NCBI GenBank assembly: GCA_039920165.1
Contig: JBDSEG010000128.1
Span: 1-23,253, forward strand
DNA length: 23,253 nt
Source of the DNA: JBDSEG01 sp039920165
GTDB taxonomy: Bacteria > Pseudomonadota > Gammaproteobacteria > Burkholderiales > Burkholderiaceae_C
Direction: 5' to 3'
The position numbers and the translations under genes were made by a program. Position 1 is the first letter of the stretch; every line of letters starts with the position of its first letter. Under the pieces are notes generated by a model. It saw only the letters and a list, made by a program, of their open reading frames with translations. It ran no database searches and was not told the origin of the DNA. This document shows, in pieces, positions 17,251-23,253 of this stretch.

Positions 17251-18669
17251 TCAGTAATCGCCGGCGCTGCCGGGCGCCAGGTTGTCGAACTTGGTCAGCG
17301 GCTTCAGGAAGGTGAGCTTGAGCATGCCGGTCGGCCCGTTGCGCTGCTTGCCGATGATGATCTCGGCGATGCCCGGTTCCTTGCACGCATCTTTGGTGTA
17401 GTACTCGTCTCGATAGATGAACATGATCACATCGGCATCCTGCTCGATGGCACCGGACTCGCGCAGGTCGCTCATCATCGGCCGCTTGTCGGTGCGGCTC
17501 TCGACGCTGCGGTTGAGCTGCGAGAGCGCGATCACCGGGCATTTCAGCTCCTTGGCGAGCGACTTCAGACCGCGCGATATCTCGCCGATCACCGTCGCGC
17601 GGTTCTCCTCGTTGGTACCGCCGCTGCCGCTCATGAGCTGCAGGTAGTCGACCACGATCAACCCGAGCTGGCCGCACTGGCGCGCCTGCCGCCGCGCGCG
17701 CGCGCGCAGTTCGCTCGAGGTGAGCGCCGGGCTCTCGTCGATGAACAGGCTGACCTTGCCGAGCTTCTCAACCGCCTCGGACAAGCGCCCCCATTCGTCG
17801 TCTTTCAGCGCGCCGGTGCGCAGATGCTGCTGGTCGATGCGGCCGAGTGAGCCGACCATCCGCAGCGCAAGCTGCGAGGCGCCCATTTCCATCGAGAAGA
17901 CAACGACGGGCAAGCCCTCCTGAACCGCGACGTGTTCGGCGATGTTGAGGGCGAAGGCTGTCTTGCCCATGGACGGCCGCGCCGCCAGGACGATAAGGTC
18001 GCCCGGTTGCAGACCCGCCGTCATGCGGTCCATATCGTAGAAGCCGGTGCGCACGCCGGTCACTTCCTCGGCACCGTTCTCGTGGAGTTCGTTGACGCGG
18101 TCGATAAGCTGCACGACCAGATGGTCCATGCTCAGAAAACCCTGGCGCGAACGCGAGCCTTCCTCGCCAATGCGGAAAATCTTGCCCTCCGCCTCGTCGA
18201 GGATTTCAGAGACCTGGCGGCCTTGCGGGTTGAACGCGGTGGTGGCGATCTCGTCGCTGGCTGCGACGAGCTTGCGCAGCACCGCGCGTTCGCGCACGAT
18301 TTCGGCGTAGCGGCGGATATTGGCCGCGCTCGGTACGCTCTGCGCGAGCGAGTTGAGGTACACGAGCCCGCCGCACTCCTCGGCCTTGCCCACGCTTTGC
18401 AGTTGCTCGAACACGGTGATCACATCGGCCGGTCGTGTGGCATTGACCAGCGCGCCGATCGCGGAATAGATCGCGCGGTGCTCGTAGCGGTAAAAGTCGC
18501 TGTCGGTCAGCAGGTCGCCGGCCCGGTCCCAGGCGCTGTTGTCGAGCAACAAGCCACCCAGCACGCTTTGCTCGGCCTCGATGGAATGCGGCGGAATGCG
18601 CAGCCGCGCCACCTCGTCGTCGGGCCGATTGGCGGCGGGAGCATGGGTGGAACTGAAGACAGCCGACAT
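17251..18669 (-). CDS. dnaB: Replicative DNA helicase DnaB
   Basis: DnaB is the hexameric 5'-3' helicase that unwinds DNA at the replication fork. The 472-residue length is normal. The N-terminal primase-interacting domain begins RIPPHSIEAEQSVLGGLLLDN, followed by a linker near residue 170-200. The RecA-like domain holds Walker A (ARPSMGKTAFALN, about 230-242), catalytic E261 in FSMEM, Walker B with D341 (LIVVDYLQLM) and the C-terminal LSQLNRSVESR and SGAIEQDADVIMF blocks. No intein is present. It lies downstream of the rplI terminator and has no strong promoter that I can see in the 103 bases between. It ends 44 bases before the radical SAM gene. Confidence 0.98.
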   Translation of the reverse strand: MSAVFSSTHAPAANRPDDEVARLRIPPHSIEAEQSVLGGLLLDNSAWDRAGDLLTDSDFYRYEHRAIYSAIGALVNATRPADVITVFEQLQSVGKAEECGGLVYLNSLAQSVPSAANIRRYAEIVRERAVLRKLVAASDEIATTAFNPQGRQVSEILDEAEGKIFRIGEEGSRSRQGFLSMDHLVVQLIDRVNELHENGAEEVTGVRTGFYDMDRMTAGLQPGDLIVLAARPSMGKTAFALNIAEHVAVQEGLPVVVFSMEMGASQLALRMVGSLGRIDQQHLRTGALKDDEWGRLSEAVEKLGKVSLFIDESPALTSSELRARARRQARQCGQLGLIVVDYLQLMSGSGGTNEENRATVIGEISRGLKSLAKELKCPVIALSQLNRSVESRTDKRPMMSDLRESGAIEQDADVIMFIYRDEYYTKDACKEPGIAEIIIGKQRNGPTGMLKLTFLKPLTKFDNLAPGSAGDY

Positions 18670-18772
18670 CGCCGAATCTTAAAGCCGCACCGCCCGCGTG
18701 CCTGTGGAGCAAGCTGGGGACAACCGGTGCGTTTGCAGGGGAAATCGACGCCCGAACGTCAAGCTGGATTCA

Positions 18773-18802
18773 CCAAAAGAAAAGGGCCGGCAAAGCCGGC
18801 CC
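18773..18802 (-). terminator. Intrinsic terminator of the rpsF-priB-rpsR-rplI operon
   Basis: On the minus strand GGGCCGGC-TTT-GCCGGCCC is a perfect 8-bp stem with a three-base loop (18784-18802), followed at once by TTTTCTTTTGG. It lies 21 bases after the rplI stop, the textbook position and form of a rho-independent terminator, and separates the ribosomal operon from dnaB. Confidence 0.93.
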
Positions 18803-18823
18803 GCTGTCCTTCGAACCGAAGGT

Positions 18824-19276
18824 TCAATCACTTTCGCCGAGCACCACCACCTTGACATCGACCACCACATCGGTGTGCGGTGAAACCGTCACCGTATGCT
18901 CGCCAATGGTCTTCAACGGGCCATTGGGCAGGCGCACCTGCGACTTGGCAACCTTGAAGTCGATGCGCGTCAACGCCTCGGCAATATCGTTGTTCGTCAC
19001 CGAACCGAACAGGCGCCCATCGACTCCAGCCTTCTGGGTGATATGCACAGTGCGACCGCTCATCTTCTCGGCCATCGCCTGCGCGCCGGCCAGCTTGTCG
19101 GCCGCAGCCTTCTCGAGCTCGATGCGCTTGACCTCGAACTCCTTGATCGCGGACTCGGTCGCGCGGCGCGCGGCACGGGTCGGGATCAGGAAGTTGCGGG
19201 CATAGCCGTCCTTGACCTTGACGACATCGCCGAGGTTGCCGAGGTTGGCGATCTTTTCCAGCAGGATGATTTGCAT
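18824..19276 (-). CDS. rplI: 50S ribosomal protein L9
   Basis: L9 is a two-domain 23S rRNA-binding protein that projects from the L1 side of the 50S subunit and affects frame maintenance. The 150-residue length is typical. The N-terminal domain carries the signature MQIILLEKIANLGNLGDVVKVKDGYARNFLIP, in pieces LGNLGDVVKVKDGYARNFL and then RRATESAIKEFE leading into the connecting helix. The C-terminal domain includes VDGRLFGSVTNNDIAEAL. It starts 10 bases after the rpsR stop and is the last gene before the terminator. Confidence 0.98.
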   Translation of the reverse strand: MQIILLEKIANLGNLGDVVKVKDGYARNFLIPTRAARRATESAIKEFEVKRIELEKAAADKLAGAQAMAEKMSGRTVHITQKAGVDGRLFGSVTNNDIAEALTRIDFKVAKSQVRLPNGPLKTIGEHTVTVSPHTDVVVDVKVVVLGESD

Positions 19277-19286
19277 GCGGTGCTCC

Positions 19287-19577
19287 TCAGACCTTGTGCT
19301 GGTCGCTGTACGGCAGCATCGCCAGGAAGCGCGCGCGCTTGATGCACGTCGTCAACTGGCGCTGGAAGAATGCGCGCGTGCCGGTCAGGCGGGCCGGCGT
19401 GATCTTGCCGTTCTCGCCGATGAAATCGCGCAAGGTATCGATATCCTTGTAGTCGATCTCCTTGACCCCGGTCACCGTGAAGCGGCAAAAGCGCTTGCGG
19501 CGAAAAAGCAGCGACTGGGTATTGCGCTTGGGTTTGCGGTCCTTCGAGAACCGACCTTTACCACGTGGCGGGGGCAT
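19287..19577 (-). CDS. rpsR: 30S ribosomal protein S18
   Basis: S18 binds S6 in the platform of the 30S subunit. The 96-residue protein has the S18 core (RRKRFCRFTVTGVKEIDYKD, then ARLTGTRAFFQRQLTTCIKRARFLAMLPY) after an N-terminal basic extension of about 20 residues (MPPPRGKGRFSKDRKPKRN), which I recall as common in Burkholderiales. AGAGGTGA upstream of ATG 19577 is a good ribosome-binding site. The gap to priB is 48 bases and to rplI 10 bases. Confidence 0.98.
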   Translation of the reverse strand: MPPPRGKGRFSKDRKPKRNTQSLLFRRKRFCRFTVTGVKEIDYKDIDTLRDFIGENGKITPARLTGTRAFFQRQLTTCIKRARFLAMLPYSDQHKV

Positions 19578-19625
19578 ATTTCACCTCTTTCAAATCTATC
19601 TGGATTTCGAACAATGGCCGAACGC

Positions 19626-19907
19626 TCAATCGAGCTCGGTCACATGGAACACCACACCTTTGCCGTTGCGCTGCGACCCGATGAAGCCTGCAAAGCCGTG
19701 CTCGCTGCCGAGTTCGAGTTGCGCGACCTTGCGGGTAATCTCGCCCAGCGCACGCGCCCTGACTTCGACCGAAACCTTGCGGGTGGACCCGTCCTGAGTC
19801 ACTTCAGACTCGTGCTTCAGGTTCAGGTCGAGGGCCGCGACGCCGGCCGGCGTATACCGCAAGGCGCCGCGTTCGACGAGCGATGCCGTGAGCATCAGGC
19901 GGTTCAC
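19626..19907 (-). CDS. priB: Primosomal replication protein PriB
   Basis: PriB is a small single-stranded-DNA-binding protein of the OB fold that bridges PriA and DnaT in replication restart. From GTG 19907 it has 93 residues, starting VNRLMLTASLVERGALRYTP, which matches the N-R-L-x-L-x-G family start; ATG 19895 would give 89 residues and trim the first strand. The frame is open into the rpsF region but longer starts overlap rpsF. Position between rpsF and rpsR is the classic proteobacterial arrangement and supports the call. Later blocks are ARALGEITRKVAQLELGSEH and GFAGFIGSQRNGKGVVFHVT. Confidence 0.92.
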   Translation of the reverse strand: MNRLMLTASLVERGALRYTPAGVAALDLNLKHESEVTQDGSTRKVSVEVRARALGEITRKVAQLELGSEHGFAGFIGSQRNGKGVVFHVTELD

Positions 19908-19944
19908 TCGGCAAGGCCGCTCGGCTGCTGCGCCGGCGCAGACC

Positions 19945-20385
19945 TCAGACCGCGGCCTCCTGGCGTTGCGGCGGCGGCGACGGGTCGCGCGATCCCTGGT
20001 CACGAGACCCCTGGTCGCGCGATCCCTGATGGGAAGGCGGCGACGACTTGCGGGCGTCTTCGCGCTCGACCATCTTCATCATGATCGACGGCCCGGTCTC
20101 GGCCTGGCTCTTCTGAACCGTCAGGTGGCGCAGCACGGCGTCGTTGAAGCGAAACGCCGTTTCCAGTTCGACCAGGACTTCGCGCCCGCACTCGATATTG
20201 ACGAGCAGGTAGTGCGCCTTGGCCAGCTTCTGGATCATGTACGCCATCTGGCGACGGCCCCAGTCCTCGACCCGGTGCACCTTGCCGCCGCCGGCGGTGA
20301 TGACTCCCTTGTAGCGTTCCAGCATGGCCGGAACCTGTTCGCTTTGATCCGGATGGATCAGCAGGACGATCTCGTAATGACGCAT
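19945..20385 (-). CDS. rpsF: 30S ribosomal protein S6
   Basis: S6 pairs with S18 on the 30S platform. The core (MRHYEIVLLIHPDQSEQVP to HLTVQKSQAETGPSIMMKM, about residues 1-105) is standard and includes RVEDWGRRQMAYMIQKLAKA. The 146-residue length exceeds the usual 95-135 because of a disordered C-terminal tail with three copies of QGSRD, encoded by a tandem 15-bp repeat. The tail ends QEAAV and not in the Glu-Glu end that RimK modifies in E. coli. AGGAG precedes ATG 20385. First gene of the operon rpsF-priB-rpsR-rplI. Confidence 0.97.
   Translation of the reverse strand: MRHYEIVLLIHPDQSEQVPAMLERYKGVITAGGGKVHRVEDWGRRQMAYMIQKLAKAHYLLVNIECGREVLVELETAFRFNDAVLRHLTVQKSQAETGPSIMMKMVEREDARKSSPPSHQGSRDQGSRDQGSRDPSPPPQRQEAAV
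19984..20028 (-). repeat. Tandem 15-bp repeat (3 copies) in the rpsF tail
   Basis: Three adjacent 15-base units occupy 19984-19998, 19999-20013 and 20014-20028. The first and third are identical and the middle differs at three positions. On the minus strand each encodes Gln-Gly-Ser-Arg-Asp in frame, so copy-number change would lengthen or shorten the S6 tail without a frameshift. Confidence 0.9.
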
Positions 20386-20403
20386 GGATTCTCCTTGTGG
20401 GTT

Positions 20404-20442
20404 CCGCCGTCGGTCGTTGCGCGGCGCAGCGACCGGCGACGG
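20404..20442 (-). promoter_or_regulatory. Long hairpin in the rpsF leader, candidate S6:S18 autoregulatory element
   Basis: In the RNA, segments pair as CCGUCG/CGGCGG, CGGUCG/CGACCG and UGCG/CGCA, separated by two A/C mismatches and closed by a CCG loop: 16 pairs within 39 bases, ending 18 bases before the rpsF start. Known rpsF leaders bind the S6:S18 complex through a hairpin with a conserved CCG. This hairpin has a CCG in the loop and not clearly in a bulge, so the match to the known motif is uncertain. Confidence 0.5.
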
Positions 20443-20493
20443 TTGGAAGCCACCTCGAAGCGTCTGATCGAGTGTGGCAAGGGAAAGCCGATG

Positions 20494-20521
20494 ATTATAG
20501 CCCGCCGCGGACTCAAATCAG
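20494..20521 (-). promoter_or_regulatory. Promoter candidate for the rpsF operon
   Basis: A perfect TATAAT (20494-20499, minus strand) is preceded after 16 bases by CTGATT (20516-20521), a weak -35. The -35 overlaps the stop codon of the response-regulator gene. It would give an rpsF leader of about 100 bases that contains the hairpin at 20404-20442. Confidence 0.65.
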
Positions 20522-20886
20522 CTGGACAGAGAAGACGCGATCTCGTTCAGCAGAACGTCGAGTTCCTCGGGCTCGAAGGGCTTGGACAGGGCACGCACGT
20601 TCGGTCCGAGCCGGTCGAGCCCGTGGCGCAGGTCGTACCCCGAGCACAGCACGACCCAGCTGCGCGGATTGCCGGCAAGAACGCTGCGAGCCAGATCCGT
20701 GCCCGACATGCCGGGCAAGCTCACATCGGTGACGAGGACGTCGAAGCGGTTCTCGCTCCAGAGCGGAATTGCGTGCTCGGCGTCCGGGCAGGGGACGATT
20801 TCGCGGCCCTCGCCCTCGAGCAGCATCCCGATGGTTTCGCGAAGGTCGTCGTTGTCCTCGACATAGAGAATTCGAAGCGCTGCCAA
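20518..20886 (-). CDS. Single-domain response regulator (receiver only)
   Basis: The 122-residue protein is a lone CheY-like receiver domain with no output domain. It holds the acidic pair E10-D11 (YVEDND), the phosphorylation site D54 (VTDVSLPGMSG), S82 in the switch position (LCSGYD) and K102 (ALSKPF), so it should be phosphorylatable. Such proteins act by protein contact or as phosphate carriers between hybrid kinases and other partners. It diverges from a damaged hybrid kinase gene at 21078, its most likely former partner. Its 3' end overlaps the rpsF promoter. The target is unknown. Confidence 0.9.
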   Translation of the reverse strand: MAALRILYVEDNDDLRETIGMLLEGEGREIVPCPDAEHAIPLWSENRFDVLVTDVSLPGMSGTDLARSVLAGNPRSWVVLCSGYDLRHGLDRLGPNVRALSKPFEPEELDVLLNEIASSLSS

Positions 20887-21077
20887 TCCATTACCTCAGT
20901 CATTCTTGGAAAATCTGGCCGTACGACGGGCGGGTCCGTCTCGATAGCCACCGGTCGCGTCCTACGCGGGCTGCAGCAATTGTCCTGCGCTTTGTCCCGG
21001 GACGGGCCTATAGCCTCGGCCGAATTGATGGTGGCATCTGGCGTGCCCGCCGCTCATCCTCCTGCCCCGAAAGTCCC

Positions 21078-22330
21078 ATGAAAGTCCTCGAAGACGCATC
21101 GGGCACCATGCACGACCGTGAAACCGCGCTGCTGCTCGCTGCGTTGACGCACTTGCGGCGAGGCGATGCGAGCGTTCGTTTGCCCTTGCACTGGTCCGGC
21201 CTGCACGGCAAGGTGGCCGAGGTCTTCAACGATCTCGTCGAGCACAACGCCACCATTGCGGAAGAACTTGCACGCCTGCGTCAAGTCGTCGGCAAGGAAG
21301 GCAAGTTGAAGCAGCGCGCTGCGCTGACCGAGAAACGCGGCTTCTGGGGAGCCTCGATCGAGTCCATCAACGCGCTGATCGACGATCTGGTGCACGACCA
21401 GCGAAGTCGCAGGTGTCAATCGGTGCGGTCGCGCAGGGCGACCTCTCCAAAAGCATCCAGGTATTCGCCCAGCTCTTCGCGATCATCGTTCGATCCGCCG
21501 CCAGGCCGATGCGCACGCCGCCTTCGTCGCCGCCCAGGCCGCGTGCCAGGCGGCCGAAGAGAACGACCGCCGCTCGGCATTTCTGCCGCACGCGAGCCGG
21601 GTCCTGAATCGCTCGCTGGAAGTCGAGGCGACGGTTCACGAACTGGCCCGGCTGATCGTCCCCGGCCTCGTTTCGGTGGCGTGGGTGCAGCGCGCCGATG
21701 GCCCGGGCGCCGCGAGTCGGCGCTGCAGGCGGTCGGCGTTGCCGTCCCCGCCGAAGCAAGCTCCAGCACGCTCGCGATCGTCGAACTCGCGCCGCTGATT
21801 CGCGAGATGCTGCAGACCGCGGTGACGGCTCGCCGTCGCGTCGATCTCACGCCGGCTCAGCTCGGCCTGCTGAGCACGAGCTTGATCGGCCTTGCGACGC
21901 AGCTGCCAGCGGCGTGGCGCCCGATCGCCGGTGCGGCGCTGCCGGTGTACAACGGCGACCGCCCGCTTGGTACGGTGCTCGCCCTGGCTTGCGCCGGCGT
22001 GGACCCGGCCGACGGCACCGCCGAGAGGCCACTGGAAGCGGCCCGTGCGTTCGATCGCGCACGCTCGACGACCTGGCGCCGCGCGCCGCCTCGGCGCTGG
22101 AAAATGCGCACCTCTACGGCAGCCTGCAAAGCGAAATCACCGAACGCCGCGCCGCCGAGCAGGCTGCTCGAGTCCGGCCGGCGCATGGACGAATTTCTCG
22201 CCATGCTGTCGCACGAGTTGCGCAATCCGCTGGCGCCGATCCGCACCGCGCTCGACGTCATCCGACGCATCGCACCGGCCGATCCTGAATCTGCCTGGGA
22301 CGTGGACATCATGGTGCGCCAGCCGTGCTG
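21078..22330 (+). pseudogene. Decayed multi-domain sensor histidine kinase (HAMP-GAF-DHp part)
   Basis: Fragments in all three plus frames align in order to one HAMP/GAF hybrid kinase. From ATG 21078: HAMP region LLLAALTHLRRGDASVRLPL to ESINALIDDLVH (frame broken at about 21396); IGAVAQGDLSKSIQ (after an extra A at 21418); a collapsed stretch 21460-21499; GAF start RRSAFLPHASRVLNRSLEVE to LARLIVPGLVSVAWVQ; shift near 21690; GAF end AALPVYNGDRPLGTVLALA; a missing base near 22056, then LDDLAPRAASALENAHLYG; shift near 22163; then the DHp H-box FLAMLSHELRNPLAPIRTAL with its His codon at 22212. The frame ends at TGA 22329-22331 where the second DHp helix should be. Seven disruptions in about 1.25 kb, while every other gene in the window is intact, indicate decay, or less likely a misassembled repeat-rich gene. 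Confidence 0.85.
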
Positions 22331-23253
22331 ATGCCCGAACGCGTCGACCTGGGCTCGGTGGTGAACGAGAGCGTCGAGACTTCGCAGCCTATGATCGAGT
22401 CGCGGGGCCCGACGCTGCGGGTCGAAAAGCCGGCTGAGTCGGTCTGGCTGCAGGCCGACTTCGCGCGCCTCGCGCAGATCGTCTCCAACCTGCTGCACAA
22501 CGCCTCCAAATACGGCGCCAATCGCGCGTTGATCGAATTCACGGTCGCAAGCGCCACCGACGGGGCCGTCGTCAGCGTGCGCGACAACGGCATCGGGATC
22601 GAGCCCGCGTTGCTGCCACGCATCTTCGACCTGTTCACGCAGGGCGGGCGCGGCCTCGACCGCACACAGGGCGGGCTGGGCATCGGCCTCACGCTGGCGC
22701 ACCGGCTGGCCGAGCTGCATGGCGGCAGCATCGAGGCGGCGAGCGCTGGCACTGGGTCCGGGGCTGAATTCACGCTGCGGCTGCCCTGGCTCGGCGGCGC
22801 ACGGCCGGCCGAACCCGAGCAGAACGAGACCGAGCTGGACACTGCCCGAAAGACCTGGCGCATCCTCGGCGTCGACGACAACCGTGATGCGGCGCGCAGC
22901 GTCGCGACCTTCTTCGAACTCGTGGGAAATGAGGTCAGCACGGCCGCCGACGGCGCGCAGGCACTCGCGGTGGCCGCGGATTTCGGCCCCAACATCGTGG
23001 TGCTCGATATCGGGCTGCCGCTGCTCGACGGCTACCAGGTGGCCGAGCGGCTGCGTGCGCAGCCGGCCACCCGCGACGGCCTGCTCATCGCGCTCACCGG
23101 CTACGGTCAGGCCGACAATCGCGAGTGCGCCGGGCGCGTCGGATTCGACCACCATTTCGTCAAGTCCGCCGACCCGGCCGAGCTGCTCGCCTGCATCGAT
23201 GTGTGGATTCCGCAAGGGCATCCCACCAAGCCGCTAAAGTTCGTGCATGACCC
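22331..23253 (+). CDS. Histidine-kinase HATPase plus receiver domain, 3' remnant (runs off window)
   Basis: From ATG 22331 the frame is open to the last base of the window, 307 codons so far. It continues the broken kinase above. Catalytic ATPase domain: N box IVSNLLHNASKYGANRALIEF in pieces (IVSNLLHNASKYG), G1 VRDNGIGIEP, F box FDLFTQG and G2 GGLGIGLTLAHRLAELHGGS. A C-terminal receiver starts near residue 178 (WRILGVDDNRDAA), with phosphoacceptor D226 (VVLDIGLPLLDGYQ) and FVKSADPAEL, in which the usual K-P is K-S. It lacks the phosphoacceptor helix, so as a separate protein it could not autophosphorylate. Whether it is translated is unknown; it may simply be the 3' end of a pseudogene. The stop lies beyond the window. 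Confidence 0.72.
   Translation, partial: MPERVDLGSVVNESVETSQPMIESRGPTLRVEKPAESVWLQADFARLAQIVSNLLHNASKYGANRALIEFTVASATDGAVVSVRDNGIGIEPALLPRIFDLFTQGGRGLDRTQGGLGIGLTLAHRLAELHGGSIEAASAGTGSGAEFTLRLPWLGGARPAEPEQNETELDTARKTWRILGVDDNRDAARSVATFFELVGNEVSTAADGAQALAVAADFGPNIVVLDIGLPLLDGYQVAERLRAQPATRDGLLIALTGYGQADNRECAGRVGFDHHFVKSADPAELLACIDVWIPQGHPTKPLKFVHD

Noticed and set aside
21032..21046. Sigma-54-like TGGCAT-N5-GTGC (GG-N10-GC) 32 bases before the kinase start
   Set aside because: Spacing fits but two conserved positions differ, the match is likely by chance at this GC content, no enhancer sites are seen, and the gene is broken.

Overview
The window is high-GC DNA, apparently a contiguous chromosomal segment of a betaproteobacterium, most likely of the order Burkholderiales. 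The evidence is the ribosomal/replication order rpsF-priB-rpsR-rplI with dnaB downstream, a chaperone run hslR-grpE-dnaK-dnaJ, a Bug-type (TctC) tripartite tricarboxylate transporter, and GC-rich codon use throughout. Species cannot be set from the sequence alone. Genes are tightly packed. No stretch over 300 bases lacks a gene; the longest gap is about 190 bases (20887-21077), where I see no convincing element. No tRNA, rRNA, insertion sequence, CRISPR array or phage gene was seen.

Layout. (1) 1-2873, plus strand: the 3' end of egtD (ergothioneine pathway), a CPA2-type cation/proton antiporter and a YbdK/GCS2-family carboxylate-amine ligase. (2) 2940-9808, minus strand, read right to left: tctC-tctB-tctA, a vapBC toxin-antitoxin pair with a palindromic operator candidate, alaS, and a YhhY-like GNAT acetyltransferase. 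(3) 9911-15957, plus strand: the heat-shock block hslR, grpE, dnaK, dnaJ, with sigma-32-like promoters before grpE and dnaK, then a lipid A phosphoethanolamine transferase (eptA type) starting four bases after dnaJ. (4) 15992-16053: a palindromic repeat between convergent genes. (5) 16094-20886, minus strand: a single-domain response regulator, rpsF-priB-rpsR-rplI ending in a strong intrinsic terminator, dnaB, then a PA0069-type radical SAM gene with its own promoter overlapped by a LexA (SOS) box. (6) 21078-end, plus strand: a broken multi-domain sensor kinase gene whose 3' part (HATPase plus receiver) is still open and runs off the window.

Most of the window is housekeeping: translation (alaS, S6, S18, L9), replication (priB, dnaB), protein folding (GrpE-DnaK-DnaJ, Hsp15) and nutrient uptake (Tct). 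The parts most worth a second look are regulatory or degenerate: the SOS-controlled, nearly leaderless radical SAM gene; the overlapping hairpins between dnaK and dnaJ; the envelope-modifying gene coupled to dnaJ; the long hairpin in the rpsF leader; and the kinase with seven places where frame or sequence is broken in about 1.25 kb while every neighbour is intact. I did not find a clearly new multi-gene system.
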